Shown: in pieces, positions 63,697-64,000 of the stretch
Position numbering within the stretch: position 1 is the stretch's first letter
How the letters are laid out: each line of letters begins with the position of its first letter
Assembly (NCBI RefSeq): GCF_003340495.1
Contig: NZ_QASA01000001.1
Location: 744,001-808,000 of the forward strand
DNA from: Adhaeribacter pallidiroseus
GTDB lineage: Bacteria; Bacteroidota; Bacteroidia; Cytophagales; Hymenobacteraceae
Reading direction: 5' to 3'
DNA length: 64,000 nucleotides
The notes under the pieces: generated by a model
Databases searched by the model: none
Seen by the model: only the letters and a program-made list of their open reading frames with translations
Told to the model about the DNA's origin: nothing
Program-made: the position numbers and the translations under genes

Positions 63697-63978
63697 TTAT
63701 TTTAATAATTTTTGCCACTCCGGATGGCGCCGGATATAAGCTGAAACCGCTGGGCACGAAGCAACAACTTTTAAGTTATGATCCTGGGCGTATTGCAAAC
63801 CGGTTTTAATGAGTTCGTTCGCTACCCCTTGGTTACGCAAGTCTTCATCCACGTAGGTATGCGAAAAATCAATAACATCGTCCTGGGGCAGCGAATACGC
63901 CAGCTCGCCGCCGCTACCTTTGATATCTACCGTAAATTCCTGCTCGTCGGGGTTATGTTTTACCGAAATATTTTCCAT
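63697..63978 (-). CDS. Small GNAT-like N-acetyltransferase
   Basis: A 93-residue protein of the short YjdJ-type GNAT group. It has the acceptor-like start SVKHNPDEQEFTVDIKG, SHTYVDEDLRNQGVANELIKTGL about 39-61 (the acetyl-CoA loop RNQGVA), and CPAVSAYIRRHPEW near the end. Substrate unknown. Starts just inside the right edge. Confidence 0.87.
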   Translation of the reverse strand: MENISVKHNPDEQEFTVDIKGSGGELAYSLPQDDVIDFSHTYVDEDLRNQGVANELIKTGLQYAQDHNLKVVASCPAVSAYIRRHPEWQKLLK

Positions 63979-64000
63979 GATGTTGCCTGATTGTAATAAT

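Noticed and set aside
1-64000. CRISPR array, prophage, transposase, tRNA
   Set aside because: No regularly spaced repeats, no integrase or transposase motifs, and no cloverleaf that I could recognise by eye; a tRNAscan run would settle the tRNA point.

Overview
The window is chromosomal DNA from a gliding member of the Bacteroidota, most likely order Cytophagales (Hymenobacteraceae-like). The evidence is a gliding-motility gene set (gldA, gldF, gldG, gldC), a 1500-residue secreted protein ending in a type IX secretion (T9SS) sorting domain, and promoters of the Bacteroidota type (TTTG, 19 nt, TAnnTTTG) in front of several genes. Shine-Dalgarno sequences are mostly weak. Genus and species cannot be fixed from the sequence alone. 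I recognised no phage, transposase, CRISPR array or tRNA.

Region 1 (1-24.7 kb) is mostly housekeeping: an M28 peptidase, electron transfer flavoprotein (etfB-etfA) with a bifunctional nuclease, an Mla-type lipid ABC permease and ATPase, an SDR enzyme, the gliding ABC transporter genes gldA and gldFG, the DNA sliding clamp dnaN, gldC, then a minus-strand run of a binding-protein-like lipid-envelope protein, hemL and dcd. guaA, a CHASE3 sensor kinase, a serine hydrolase, the signal recognition particle RNA gene (ffs) and a transaldolase-family aldolase follow.

Region 2 (24.8-42.9 kb) is a cell-surface glycan locus. It starts behind a lone ftsE-like ATPase and holds glycosyltransferases, a sugar aminotransferase plus Gfo/Idh dehydrogenase pair, a flippase, a deacetylase and a complete CMP-pseudaminic acid pathway on the minus strand, read in the order pseB, pseC, pseF, a fused pseG-pseH, pseI. 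A GT-B-type transferase gene overlaps pseI and is the best candidate for the enzyme that uses the nonulosonate.

Region 3 (43-53.5 kb) holds ffh, a guanine-deaminase-like gene, an orphan Hpt protein and a tripartite RND efflux operon (MarR/GbsR-type regulator, TolC, adaptor, pump). Two matching inverted repeats, one on the promoter and one in front of tolC, look like operators for the regulator. A TetR-type regulator lies downstream.

Region 4 (53.6-64 kb) contains a DUF481-like outer-membrane protein, the giant T9SS cargo protein, a cadherin/Ig-like secreted protein, a hypothetical protein, a ModE-like DNA-binding protein and a small GNAT protein.

The intergenic DNA is unusual. A ~200 bp dispersed repeat occurs three times, two copies facing each other as a ~610 bp inverted structure. 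Short families (AGTTGTTCGTTGTTCG type and CAACTTTCCAACTTT type) recur between genes, and a 260 bp multi-hairpin stretch lies upstream of the dcd end of its operon.
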